This document shows, in pieces, positions 55,908 through 64,000 of a DNA stretch of 64,000 nt; the stretch's first letter is position 1; each line of letters opens with the position of its first letter. The notes under the pieces are model-generated. The model was given only the letters and a program-made list of their open reading frames with translations. It searched no databases and was not told the origin of the DNA. Source of the DNA: Sediminibacterium soli (GTDB lineage Bacteria; Bacteroidota; Bacteroidia; Chitinophagales; Chitinophagaceae); the NCBI RefSeq assembly GCF_009939225.1, contig NZ_JAACJR010000008.1, positions 1,113,107 through 1,177,106 on the forward strand, given 5' to 3'. Position numbers and translations under genes: made by a program.

Positions 55908-57338
55908 TTAATGCGCATCTATCGAGCCCGATTTCATATCGGTTTGTTTTGGCGGGAACCAGGTGCTCATATTCCCCTTCACCTGCAGCCTGATAACCGT
56001 TGCAATGGCATTTGCCGGTTTCGGCGGCAGCTGCAACGCAAGACCCTGTGCCTGCTGCTCAAATGCCAGCGGCCGCCCGCCCTCGAGCAATACGGCGGTG
56101 CTTACCGCATTCGAAAGACCGGGTACAAGCAACCGGCCATCAACTGGCCAGTCGAACACGGACAGATAGATGGTGGTACCATCGGCCTGGTCTTTTCTGG
56201 TTGCCCTGCCCCAGGTGAGTGGCGGTAAGGGACTTGCTTTTGTTGCGTAAATCGCTTCGCCGTTTTTCTTCATCCAGCTGCCCACCTCCTTTAATCGTTC
56301 TATGCTTGCTTCAGGAAAAGTTCCGTCGGCTTTGGGGCCTATATTCAGCAGGTAATTGCCTCCCTTGGATGCGATATCGATCAGGTTGCGGACCAGTGTT
56401 TCCGTGGATTTCCATTTGGTATCCGATGTTCTGAAGCCCCAGGTGCCGTTCATGGTCATACAGGTTTCCCAGTCCTGACCGTCGAGTTCTTCCACCTTCG
56501 GTATTTTTTGTTCAGGTGTTTTTGTGTCGCCGGGAAAATTCGGTCGCTTTAATCTATCGTTGGTAATGATATTGGGCTGCAGTTTGAGCAATGTCTGCAG
56601 TTTCTTTGCTGCTTCATCGGTCATATTGGTAGGTGTATCCCACCACAATACGGAAATATCGCCGTAGTTGGAGAGTATCTCTTTCACCTGCGGAACAGCC
56701 ACCTGGTCTATGTACTGGCTGAAGCTGCTGGTTTCCTGTGCCGGATCCCAGTGGCCGTTGTGTTCCTTTGTATAGGCATCGATCTTTGCCGAATCGGGAT
56801 TAAGCCAGCCTTCCGATGCCGCTTTGCGTGAAGCCGCGCCGCCCGGGTTGTTCCAGTCCTGCGCATGCGAATAGTAAAACCCCAGCCTGATGCCGTATTT
56901 CTTACAGGCAGCCGCCAGCGGTGCCAAAAGATCTTTTCCGTAAGCTGTTGCATCCACCACATTCCACTTGCTGGCCGCGGATTTAAACAATGCAAAACCA
57001 TCGTGGTGTTTGGAAGTGATGACAATGTATTTCATGCCGGCATCTTTTGCCATTCGCACCCATGCGTCGGGGTCGTAGCTCCGGGGATTGAATTCCTTTG
57101 CTTTTGCCTGGTATTCCGCCACGGGTATTTTAGAACGGTTCATGATCCATTCGGCGCCGCCACGCAACTGTTCGTGACCGTTGTATACACCGGCCCACTG
57201 GGCATACACACCCCAGTGAATAAACATACCGAAACGCGCTTCGCGCCACCATTTCATTCTTTCGTCTTTGGAAAGCTCCTGTGCGCAGAGCGACTGGATA
57301 ACCAGTAATGAGCACAAACAGACAAGGCATTTTTTCAT
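55908..57338 (-). CDS. GH29 alpha-L-fucosidase
   Basis: Retaining exo-fucosidase of 476 residues from the ATG at 57338; a start four codons earlier lacks a signal (the chosen one opens MKKCLVCLCSLLVIQSLCAQ). GH29 features: RFGMFIHWGVY, VITSKHHDGFALF, LGFYYSHAQDW and the nucleophile Asp234 in VLWWDTP. The C-terminal part is a beta-sandwich. The acid/base, which varies in GH29, could not be fixed. It is the second fucosidase of the locus, so the substrate probably carries fucose in more than one linkage. Confidence 0.92.
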   Translation of the reverse strand: MKKCLVCLCSLLVIQSLCAQELSKDERMKWWREARFGMFIHWGVYAQWAGVYNGHEQLRGGAEWIMNRSKIPVAEYQAKAKEFNPRSYDPDAWVRMAKDAGMKYIVITSKHHDGFALFKSAASKWNVVDATAYGKDLLAPLAAACKKYGIRLGFYYSHAQDWNNPGGAASRKAASEGWLNPDSAKIDAYTKEHNGHWDPAQETSSFSQYIDQVAVPQVKEILSNYGDISVLWWDTPTNMTDEAAKKLQTLLKLQPNIITNDRLKRPNFPGDTKTPEQKIPKVEELDGQDWETCMTMNGTWGFRTSDTKWKSTETLVRNLIDIASKGGNYLLNIGPKADGTFPEASIERLKEVGSWMKKNGEAIYATKASPLPPLTWGRATRKDQADGTTIYLSVFDWPVDGRLLVPGLSNAVSTAVLLEGGRPLAFEQQAQGLALQLPPKPANAIATVIRLQVKGNMSTWFPPKQTDMKSGSIDAH

Positions 57339-57417
57339 ATCGGCAGACAATTAGTATTATACGCAATTAAGCATGTAAAGAACGTATGGCATAGACGGGT
57401 ATTTACCAATCATTCAG

Positions 57418-58800
57418 TCATTTTGACAACTTCGCTGCGGCCGCCGGTCCCACATCTGCGGTTTGGAGTATACATATCGTCTTGGCATCGGTTGAATACT
57501 GGTCCGCACCTATATCCAGTTTCTTTGTGCGCTTCTGCCCATCGATATCCGAATCTATGCTATAGTCTGCAGAAATGGCGCCGATCGCCGGACTACCCTT
57601 CTGCAGGTGAAAAATACCCCGATCGTCTTTTACCAGTTTCGGATCTGCCAGCCGTGATCCTTCCGCCGGCAGATCGCCGAGCCCGTTGGTGTTGAAGAGG
57701 AGATTATCCTTCCAGACAGCATTTTTATTCGGTCCTGAAATCGTGGCAGCAGGTCCGCCGCCCTGTACCAGGTTGGCGATAACGGAAATATAGGTTGAAC
57801 CCAGTCCGTCTTTTCTTGGTGTCTGAACAATATTGGTCTTGTTATCGACAAGCGTGTTGAAGGCGATCAATACCCTGTCGGGCCGGTCGTGTGATGTCAG
57901 GGGTGCACCATCCGCCACTTCAGCGCCGCCATTGCCGATGGTGATGGCGGGATGACAGCCCTCGAAATAATTGTTATATACCAGGTGGTCATCTCCGAAT
58001 ATGCGCAGACCCGGTGTGTTGATAAAATAATTGCCATACACTTTGCACCTGTTACCATGCCGCAGCGTAAACTGGGCCGGGCAATTGCGGATGGTATTAT
58101 ACCGGAGCGTAACAGCCGACGCTTTTACAGAGATGAGTTCGTTTTCACCTGCGCAGTCTTCAAACAGGTTGTATTCAACGATGCTGTTGCTGGATGACAG
58201 GCTGAAACCACTTAATCCGAACTGGAAAGCTTCGGCGCCATTGGGGCCACCCTGGTCTTTATGCGATTTGAAATAGTTATGGTGTATCCATAATCGCTCA
58301 GCTATCTGACTGCCGGTTCCGCGGATGGCAAGAAACCGGCCCATGGCGTTCTTGTTCTGAAAAGAATTGTAGTCTACCTGGTGATCGGTGCCTGCGATGG
58401 TAAGGTTTTCTCCGTTGCCCGGTGTTTCAAAGATGTTCTGCGTGAAGCGGCAGAAACGGGTTCCCGATCCTGTTTTTGCTTTTGATGCCTGGTGGGTGAA
58501 CCTGAATCCCCGTATCGTTACATAGGCCGCAGGTGCGGAGAGACTGAACCCGGATTTACCGCCAATTTCCGCCATACCGGTATGCGCCGCTGCAATGATT
58601 ATTGGCTTCTCCGCAGTGCCTATTGCTTTTACGGCAATATCCGTATCTGTCATATACATGCCATCGGCAACAAGGATCAGCTCACCGGGTTTTGCCTCGC
58701 TGATCGCGTTTTGCAGGGCCGCTATACTGTTAACGGTAATTTCTTTTGAAAACGCATTTATGCAAAACAGCACAAGTACGATCAGGAATGCTTTCTTCAT
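57418..58800 (-). CDS. PL6 family polysaccharide lyase
   Basis: Right-handed beta-helix lyase, 460 residues with a signal peptide (cleavage near NAFS). PL6 members cut alginate or chondroitin (dermatan) by beta-elimination. Visible features: ITVNSIAALQNAISEAKPGELILVADG opening, AGENELISVKAS (calcium-binding Glu residues and base Lys226), FTLRHGNRCKVYGNYF (Arg247 as acid), and IFGDDHLVYNNYFEG. Alginate use is not obvious given two fucosidases and a GH105 in the same operon; another uronate-containing glycan is possible. Confidence 0.9.
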   Translation of the reverse strand: MKKAFLIVLVLFCINAFSKEITVNSIAALQNAISEAKPGELILVADGMYMTDTDIAVKAIGTAEKPIIIAAAHTGMAEIGGKSGFSLSAPAAYVTIRGFRFTHQASKAKTGSGTRFCRFTQNIFETPGNGENLTIAGTDHQVDYNSFQNKNAMGRFLAIRGTGSQIAERLWIHHNYFKSHKDQGGPNGAEAFQFGLSGFSLSSSNSIVEYNLFEDCAGENELISVKASAVTLRYNTIRNCPAQFTLRHGNRCKVYGNYFINTPGLRIFGDDHLVYNNYFEGCHPAITIGNGGAEVADGAPLTSHDRPDRVLIAFNTLVDNKTNIVQTPRKDGLGSTYISVIANLVQGGGPAATISGPNKNAVWKDNLLFNTNGLGDLPAEGSRLADPKLVKDDRGIFHLQKGSPAIGAISADYSIDSDIDGQKRTKKLDIGADQYSTDAKTICILQTADVGPAAAAKLSK

Positions 58801-58816
58801 GTTCGGCTTATTAAAA

Positions 58817-60724
58817 TTAATCCGGTGATTTGTCGAGGTCGATCTCCAGTATTTTCATCAGTTCTGTTTTGGAAATGGAAACTGCAGCCAGGGTAAGGGT
58901 ATGTATACCCGGTTTCAGCCTGATAATTCCCAGGTCATTTGTGGTAACACCGGCTTTTTTATCTCCCATGACCGTTCCTTCTTTCCGGAAACCGCTATCC
59001 GAGGTCAGCAGGAATGCGCCTCCGTCATTCTCCGCTGCGATATATTTCATATGGATACGGAAAGATGCTTCCGCGGTGGTTCTGAATGTCCAGCTGAGCG
59101 ACTGGTCCTTCGACTTCCAGTTCTCCACATAATACCTGTCTGTTTTTCCATCACCAAATGAAAACCCATTGCCGGTCTGTGTTGCATCGAAAGCCAGCAA
59201 ACGGGTTTGGGAAATATTCGGAGAAAGATAACGGATGCTATCGGTCAAGATTTTTTCTTTTATTTCCAGTACGATCACCGTATTCACGGTATCGATGGCC
59301 CTGGCGCCAACCTGCAACACATAATCCGTTGGCGATACCCGGGAAAACCCGATTTTTTGCTGAGGCGCCGTTACATAACGGGCAGAAACGATACCCGATC
59401 GTAACCCACCCACATGCAGTTTTCCATCTGCCGGAAAATGGAATACATGCAGGTACAGTTTGTTTCCTTTCATTGTTGAAACACCCCAGTTCTGTAATGG
59501 CAAGGGAGAAGCAACCGTACCATATATGCTTTCACCGTTCCGCTGCATCCAGTCACCAATACCATCCAGGATAGCAAGATCTTTTGTATCGAAAGCGCCA
59601 TCCCCTTTCGGCCCGATATTCATCAGCAGGTTTCCGCCTCTTGATGCGGCGCTGGCCAACAACTGAATAAAATGTGCCACCGGTTTATGTGAGTTATCGT
59701 ATGTATGGTAACCATAACTTTCGTTCGTGGTGGGTATTGCCTCCCAATCGCCTGTAACGGGAAAAAACTCTGCTGGACGATCGGCAGTATTTTTATAATC
59801 GCCGAAATTGGCCTCCGCGCTCCTCACCAGTCTTCCGTTAACCACAACATTGCCATCCGTTTCACGTATAGCCTGCAGTATCCGGATGTTCTCAGACAGG
59901 GGTAGTTTATGTGGTGTATCGAACCAGAGGATATCCGGATGATAGTTGTTCAGCAGTTCCCTGATCTGCGGGATGGCTTTTTCATCCACATATTTTTTGG
60001 CCTTCTCCAATAAGTCGGGATGCAGGTCATACCAGTCCCTGCCACCATGTAAATTCAGATCGCCTCCCGGGTTTTTATATTCCCAATCATTCCCCGGCGC
60101 CTGCGGATGTTCCCAGTCGAAAGCATGTGAGTAATAAAATCCAAACCGGATGCCCTGCTTTTTGCAGGCCTCCCGCAGCTCTTTCATCGGATCGCGTTTG
60201 AAAGGGGTCTGCTTTATGATCGTGAAATCGGACAGCTTTGAATCGTACATGGCAAAACCGTCGTGGTGCTTGGCTGTGATGACCAGGTATTTCATGCCGG
60301 CGCGTTTTGCATGCGCCGCCCATTCGTCCGCATTGAATTTTACGGGACTGAAAATATGCGCCAGGTCAAGGTACTCGGCCCGCGAGATTTTTTCTTTGCG
60401 CATCAGGTGCTCTGCATAGCCGCTCACTTTCTTCCCCTTCCATTCGCCACCGGGTCCGGAATAGATACCCCAGTGAATAAACATCCCGAATTTTGCCTCA
60501 CGCCACCAGGCAATGCGCCGGTCGCGGTTTTTCATCGAAGCAGTCCACCAGCCCTTCACCGCCTTATCTGTCTCCTGCCGGTCTCTTGCCTTACCACGGT
60601 TAAACATCTCCTTGTCTTCATCGCCGTTGACCTGTGCATACACCCGGGTACTGCATAGGATGCTTACCGCGCAAATCAATAGCCAACCTAATTTCTGTGA
60701 ACCGTTCTTCATGCGTTTACTCAT
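58817..60724 (-). CDS. GH29 alpha-L-fucosidase with C-terminal beta-sandwich domain
   Basis: 635 residues from the ATG at 60724, chosen because it overlaps the GH31 stop by four bases (ATGA), a coupling arrangement; 60712 would also give a signal peptide (LGWLLICAVSILCSTRVYAQ). GH29 core: KFGMFIHWGIYSG, VITAKHHDGFAMYDS, FGFYYSHAFDWEHP and the nucleophile Asp269 in DILWFDTP. From about residue 500 an extra beta-rich domain (FDATQTGNGFSFG to LMKILEIDL) resembles a carbohydrate-binding module. It differs clearly from the other GH29 of this operon, so different linkages are probably served. Confidence 0.92.
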   Translation of the reverse strand: MSKRMKNGSQKLGWLLICAVSILCSTRVYAQVNGDEDKEMFNRGKARDRQETDKAVKGWWTASMKNRDRRIAWWREAKFGMFIHWGIYSGPGGEWKGKKVSGYAEHLMRKEKISRAEYLDLAHIFSPVKFNADEWAAHAKRAGMKYLVITAKHHDGFAMYDSKLSDFTIIKQTPFKRDPMKELREACKKQGIRFGFYYSHAFDWEHPQAPGNDWEYKNPGGDLNLHGGRDWYDLHPDLLEKAKKYVDEKAIPQIRELLNNYHPDILWFDTPHKLPLSENIRILQAIRETDGNVVVNGRLVRSAEANFGDYKNTADRPAEFFPVTGDWEAIPTTNESYGYHTYDNSHKPVAHFIQLLASAASRGGNLLMNIGPKGDGAFDTKDLAILDGIGDWMQRNGESIYGTVASPLPLQNWGVSTMKGNKLYLHVFHFPADGKLHVGGLRSGIVSARYVTAPQQKIGFSRVSPTDYVLQVGARAIDTVNTVIVLEIKEKILTDSIRYLSPNISQTRLLAFDATQTGNGFSFGDGKTDRYYVENWKSKDQSLSWTFRTTAEASFRIHMKYIAAENDGGAFLLTSDSGFRKEGTVMGDKKAGVTTNDLGIIRLKPGIHTLTLAAVSISKTELMKILEIDLDKSPD

Positions 60725-62868
60725 TTGGTATTGGTCATCTTTTTCCATACCAGGTTCCCGATGTTATCAGGTTTTCCTTTTGCAGGCGCCGACAGGGTTC
60801 CCCGCAGTATGCCATCAATGAGCGTTGTTTTTATTTCTCTCCAGCTGTATTCGCCTTTTTCGTAGTTGAATGTTTCTCCGTCATCATCGTACAGCTTATA
60901 GCTTCCGGGTCTGGAACCGTAATAACGTATTTCCAGGTCGTACTTCTCTCCTGCCCCGGGTGCATGCAGGCGTACGGGCATCATCGGTATAATACCTCCG
61001 TCTTTTACATAAACAGGAATTTTATCCAGCCCCGGTGTTACCGTAATGATCTCTCCATCGCCTGCATAGTCGCCGGTGTAGAAATCATACCATTTGCCTT
61101 TGGGCAGTATGATCTTTCTTGTTTTTTGCCCGGTAAACAAAGGTGCCACCAGTAAATATTCTCCCGCCATATACTGGTCTTTCACCTCTTTGGAAACAGC
61201 TTCTGCATAAGGATTCTCCTCCAGGTTTTCATTTACCGCCTGTTTCCTTGCGTCCTGTTTGAATCCTTCTTCCAGACTCATTCCCCTGAATGGCGGAATA
61301 CCTTTGAAATGATACTTGGCGAATTCACTGTACCAGTAAGGCATCATCTGCATACGCAGTTCGGCCATCTGTTTTACCTGGCCGGCAACTTCGGGGTAAG
61401 ACCAGGGTTTGGTTCCGCTTGACCATGCATTGATCATGGCCATGGGTGAGAACACAACGGTCTGCATTCTTCTCAGCCATTCTTCCGCTGTTTTGGATGC
61501 GCGTGCTTCGGGTGTCCACAATACGCCTGCATACCCGCTGTTGATCAGGGCCGTGATAAAATCCTCGTGGTTATAGTAATCGTTGTAGATCACATAGGGC
61601 ATCGATACCCCGCCGGCATTGCTTGCCCGCACCAGGCCGTAGGTGCGTTTGTTTATCCGGCGGTACATATCGAAAGAATACCGCTGCAGCAGCAACCCGT
61701 AGGTCTGGCGCATCTGTTCGGCGCTGTGTCCCGAAGGAAACCGGGCTACATCCGGCCACAGGTAATGGTCGTAGCCATCCACTTCATCGATCTTGTATCC
61801 GCTGACACCGATCGAAACCTGGTCTTTCTTCAACTGGTCAAAAAAAACGGATCTCGCTTCTTTCATCGAGAAGTCGGGAACAGCGCCAACCCAAACGGTA
61901 TGCGATCCAACATAAGGCTTGATCTGTTTGTAGAACGAAGCATCCGGCGATACATAAGGATTGATCCATAAGTTGAGCCGTATATTCTTTGCCATCATAT
62001 CGCTCACAAATTTCTTTGGATCAGGAAAACGTTTTTTATCCCATTCAAAAGTTCCGGGGTAGGATTTGCTTTGCCATCCGGGTTCCAGCCCGATAAAATC
62101 CAGCGGGAATCCTTTTTCTTCAAAAGCTTTTGCTTCATTCATTACATCATCCGCATTGTATAAACGCTGTACACGCTGTGTAAATCCCAATCCCCAGCGC
62201 GGCGGCAATACGCCGCCGCCGTTGAACAGGTTAAAACGGCGAACGGCTTCCATCGGGGTTGGCCCCGCAAAAAGATATACTTCCACACCTGCGGCCGGCA
62301 CCAGCATCTCAACATTATCGGAATACGGACGTGCACTCCAGGTTTTGTCTGTGTTCCTGTCTTTGGCAACGGGCGGGTGTTCGCTGTCAAGCCTTACACC
62401 TGTTCCGGCATATACTTTCAGGTAGCGTGCCGTGTTGATGAATACACCATACCCATTGGAGGAAACATAAAAGGGCACCGGCGCATGCGTACGGCCATTG
62501 TCTTTTCCCCCGTAATGATCCATATGCAGTTCCAGTATCCTGCCCCGCTGGTGCACGGTCTGGAAGTTCAGACCAAACCCGTATAACTGTTCGTTGCGGT
62601 TCAGGGGAAATGTCAGGAAGGTCTTTCCATCCGAAAGCGCACCGGTTATCTGCGCTGGGTTCAGCGGAAACACCGCCTCGCCTATTTCAGCGATCGCGGC
62701 GGTATTGGGTACAGCCCCGGAAGCTTTTACCAGATCGTATGGTTCCGGCGAACCGATGACTCCTTTCCATATGCCGGGTGCCAGTTTTGTCCAGCTGATC
62801 TTTTGGGCAAACAGACCGATACAGCATAGAAAGAAAAACAGAGTGCAGGTAATTTGTTTCAGGATCAT
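60721..62868 (-). CDS. GH31 family alpha-glycosidase
   Basis: Retaining exo-alpha-glycosidase, 715 residues with a signal peptide (FFFLCCIGLFAQ). GH31 features: N-terminal beta-sandwich with LYGFGLNFQT, the barrel segments PPRWGLGFTQR and PLDFIGLEPGW, the catalytic Asp361 in GYKIDEVDGYDHY, and a C-terminal GKWYDFYTGD region. Alpha-xylosidase or alpha-glucosidase/galactosidase activity cannot be told apart here; the neighbours suggest a side-chain-trimming role. It precedes the GH29 gene with a four-base overlap. A 152-bp gap without a clear terminator separates it from the FAS1 gene, so co-transcription with SusD is likely. Confidence 0.9.
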   Translation of the reverse strand: MILKQITCTLFFFLCCIGLFAQKISWTKLAPGIWKGVIGSPEPYDLVKASGAVPNTAAIAEIGEAVFPLNPAQITGALSDGKTFLTFPLNRNEQLYGFGLNFQTVHQRGRILELHMDHYGGKDNGRTHAPVPFYVSSNGYGVFINTARYLKVYAGTGVRLDSEHPPVAKDRNTDKTWSARPYSDNVEMLVPAAGVEVYLFAGPTPMEAVRRFNLFNGGGVLPPRWGLGFTQRVQRLYNADDVMNEAKAFEEKGFPLDFIGLEPGWQSKSYPGTFEWDKKRFPDPKKFVSDMMAKNIRLNLWINPYVSPDASFYKQIKPYVGSHTVWVGAVPDFSMKEARSVFFDQLKKDQVSIGVSGYKIDEVDGYDHYLWPDVARFPSGHSAEQMRQTYGLLLQRYSFDMYRRINKRTYGLVRASNAGGVSMPYVIYNDYYNHEDFITALINSGYAGVLWTPEARASKTAEEWLRRMQTVVFSPMAMINAWSSGTKPWSYPEVAGQVKQMAELRMQMMPYWYSEFAKYHFKGIPPFRGMSLEEGFKQDARKQAVNENLEENPYAEAVSKEVKDQYMAGEYLLVAPLFTGQKTRKIILPKGKWYDFYTGDYAGDGEIITVTPGLDKIPVYVKDGGIIPMMPVRLHAPGAGEKYDLEIRYYGSRPGSYKLYDDDGETFNYEKGEYSWREIKTTLIDGILRGTLSAPAKGKPDNIGNLVWKKMTNTK

Positions 62869-63020
62869 AGCGCTGCTGAATATTATGCAAATAAGTTAAT
62901 CAGGTTTTCGCGTACGTGCAAATATTGGTCTGTCATTCCGTTATCTGGTGAAACAAAAAGAAACCAGCCGAAGCCGATTTCCTTTTTTACCAACTCGTAT
63001 AGAAAACCCCGAAAAGCCAA

Positions 63021-63746
63021 TTACGGATTTACGGTTGTTACAAACCTGTCTACTGCATGAATGGTTCCATTGGTGGCCAGTATACTGCTGGTTCTGACGT
63101 TCCTGCTCTCATTGATCACAATCGGATAGTCTGAGGTATTGGAAGGCGATGAATTCAGCACTTTCAATTTCATTTTCGAATCGTTGTTCGGATAAAAAGG
63201 ATAGGATGAATTGTACGTCAGTCCTGCGGGCAGGCTGCTGAACGATCCCGCCGGCGCAAGCGTTTTTACTTCCAGCGGGTTAGCCGGAGGTAAGGTATAG
63301 TGATTGTATACGCCGTCGATGATCAGGTAGGAAAGATAGTTCTTCAGGAAGGCTTTGGGATAATCGGTCAGCTTTGTGCCATTCTTTCCGTTCACCTGTA
63401 TGGCGGCGTATATGCCTACATCGGCCAGGTTATTGTTGGTTCGGGTGATGGCTTCCGTATTCAGGAAAATATAGGTTCTGTTCGGTTTGGTATACTCGAG
63501 TGTGTCTATTTCGCTGTAAAGGATCGCATCATAAAATGTCTTCCATATCTGGTCACTGGATACCGTTCCCAGGGCGCGTTTTTTCAGGTAGTCCCAGGCG
63601 CTCATATTCACATGCGCGTCTACGGTATCCATCACCCGGCTATAATCTTTTTGCAGGGCGAGTTTTTTACAGCCCGTCAGCGAAGACAGTGCCGCGGCGC
63701 AGACTGCCGTTAACATCGTTGCGGTAAGTAGGTTTCTGAATTTCAT
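63021..63746 (-). CDS. Fasciclin (FAS1) domain lipoprotein
   Basis: 241 residues with a lipobox (LSSLTGC, Cys26) followed by KKLAL. The single FAS1 domain is recognised from YTKPNRTYIFLNTEAITR, AFLKNYLSYLIIDGVYNHYTL and the hallmark C-terminal ILATNGTIHAVDRFV. FAS1 domains mediate adhesion or protein-protein contacts. Placed right after SusD (15 bp), it is probably a surface accessory binder of this PUL. Confidence 0.9.
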   Translation of the reverse strand: MKFRNLLTATMLTAVCAAALSSLTGCKKLALQKDYSRVMDTVDAHVNMSAWDYLKKRALGTVSSDQIWKTFYDAILYSEIDTLEYTKPNRTYIFLNTEAITRTNNNLADVGIYAAIQVNGKNGTKLTDYPKAFLKNYLSYLIIDGVYNHYTLPPANPLEVKTLAPAGSFSSLPAGLTYNSSYPFYPNNDSKMKLKVLNSSPSNTSDYPIVINESRNVRTSSILATNGTIHAVDRFVTTVNP

Positions 63747-63760
63747 ATGCAGCAGTTGAA

Positions 63761-64000
63761 TTAGTTATAGGATGGGTTCTGTACCAGTTTTTTATTGTCT
63801 TCCAGCACCGTTCTGTAGATAGGCCAGAGTATTTTATTCATATCCGTGCCGAAACCGGTCTGCGGTGTGCCCAGTCTTGCCTGCCGTTGTTTCAGTACCG
63901 GATCCATCACGGTTGTTACCGTGCCGGTCCTTACCAGGTCAAACCAGCGTTTCCCTTCCCCATACAGTTCCCAGCGGCGTTCGGTGAGTATGGTGTTCTC
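63761..64000 (-). CDS. SusD/RagB-family protein, C-terminal part only (cut by window edge)
   Basis: The last 79 codons are in the window. They contain ILTERRWELYGEGKRWFDLVRTG, the typical C-terminal helix region of SusD proteins, and end in LVQNPSYN. The SusC partner should lie just outside on the right. It heads the visible part of the PUL that ends with GH105 at 54763. Confidence 0.88.
   Translation of the reverse strand, partial: ENTILTERRWELYGEGKRWFDLVRTGTVTTVMDPVLKQRQARLGTPQTGFGTDMNKILWPIYRTVLEDNKKLVQNPSYN

Overview
The window looks like a chromosome segment of a soil- or plant-associated Bacteroidota, most likely a Chitinophagaceae-type organism. The evidence is several SusC/SusD pairs, polysaccharide utilisation loci (PULs), Bacteroidota-style lipoproteins (SCK, GCKK after the lipobox), a type 9 secretion (gliding-motility) C-terminal domain, and Bacteroidota-like promoter elements. 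No rRNA or tRNA gene, phage or insertion sequence was seen.

Layout. (1) 1-14143 is a pectin PUL. A secreted SGNH esterase + GH28 fusion (cut by the left edge) diverges from a LacI-type regulator. A minus-strand operon then carries SusC, SusD, pectin methylesterase, a GH43 enzyme and a DUF1579 lipoprotein, ending in a large hairpin terminator. A PfkB sugar kinase diverges from the SusC gene. The same operator-like sequence lies in both divergent intergenic regions, which ties the locus to one LacI regulator. (2) 14266-21333 is a complete type II-C CRISPR-Cas locus, visibly more AT-rich than its surroundings: a tracrRNA on the minus strand, cas9, cas1, cas2, a bidirectional terminator, then 24 repeats of 47 nt with 23 spacers. 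A structured RNA candidate follows the array. (3) 21577-27877 is a minus-strand cluster with a periplasmic GH65 enzyme, a membrane-anchored protein of unknown function, a vanadium-haloperoxidase-like lipoprotein and an outer-membrane barrel, followed by a second LacI regulator. (4) 28055-31163 has a membrane-anchored GyrI-like protein and a large T9SS-exported protein. (5) 31165-42746 is a SusCD pair followed by two giant FG-GAP/ASPIC lipoproteins. A hairpin with a U-run separates SusD from them, and a perfect 24-bp palindrome lies upstream of SusC. (6) 42790-54642 is a housekeeping and stress stretch: class A beta-lactamase-like serine hydrolase, DUF2892, Dps, DUF4197, AsmA-like, metallophosphoesterase, M23 peptidase, glycine-zipper lipoprotein, GDPD, class C serine hydrolase, YqgE, and two small membrane proteins. 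(7) 54763-64000 is the distal part of another PUL: SusD (cut by the right edge), FAS1 lipoprotein, GH31, GH29, PL6, GH29 and GH105, all on the minus strand.

The CRISPR RNAs can be read with some confidence. The minus-strand RNA upstream of cas9 has an anti-repeat, a nexus-like segment and a GNRA-capped terminator hairpin, so crRNAs should come from the minus strand. Array transcription would then run towards cas2 and converge with the cas operon on the bidirectional terminator at 19431-19477. The only variant repeat, however, is at the opposite end (21333), which leaves the position of the leader open.
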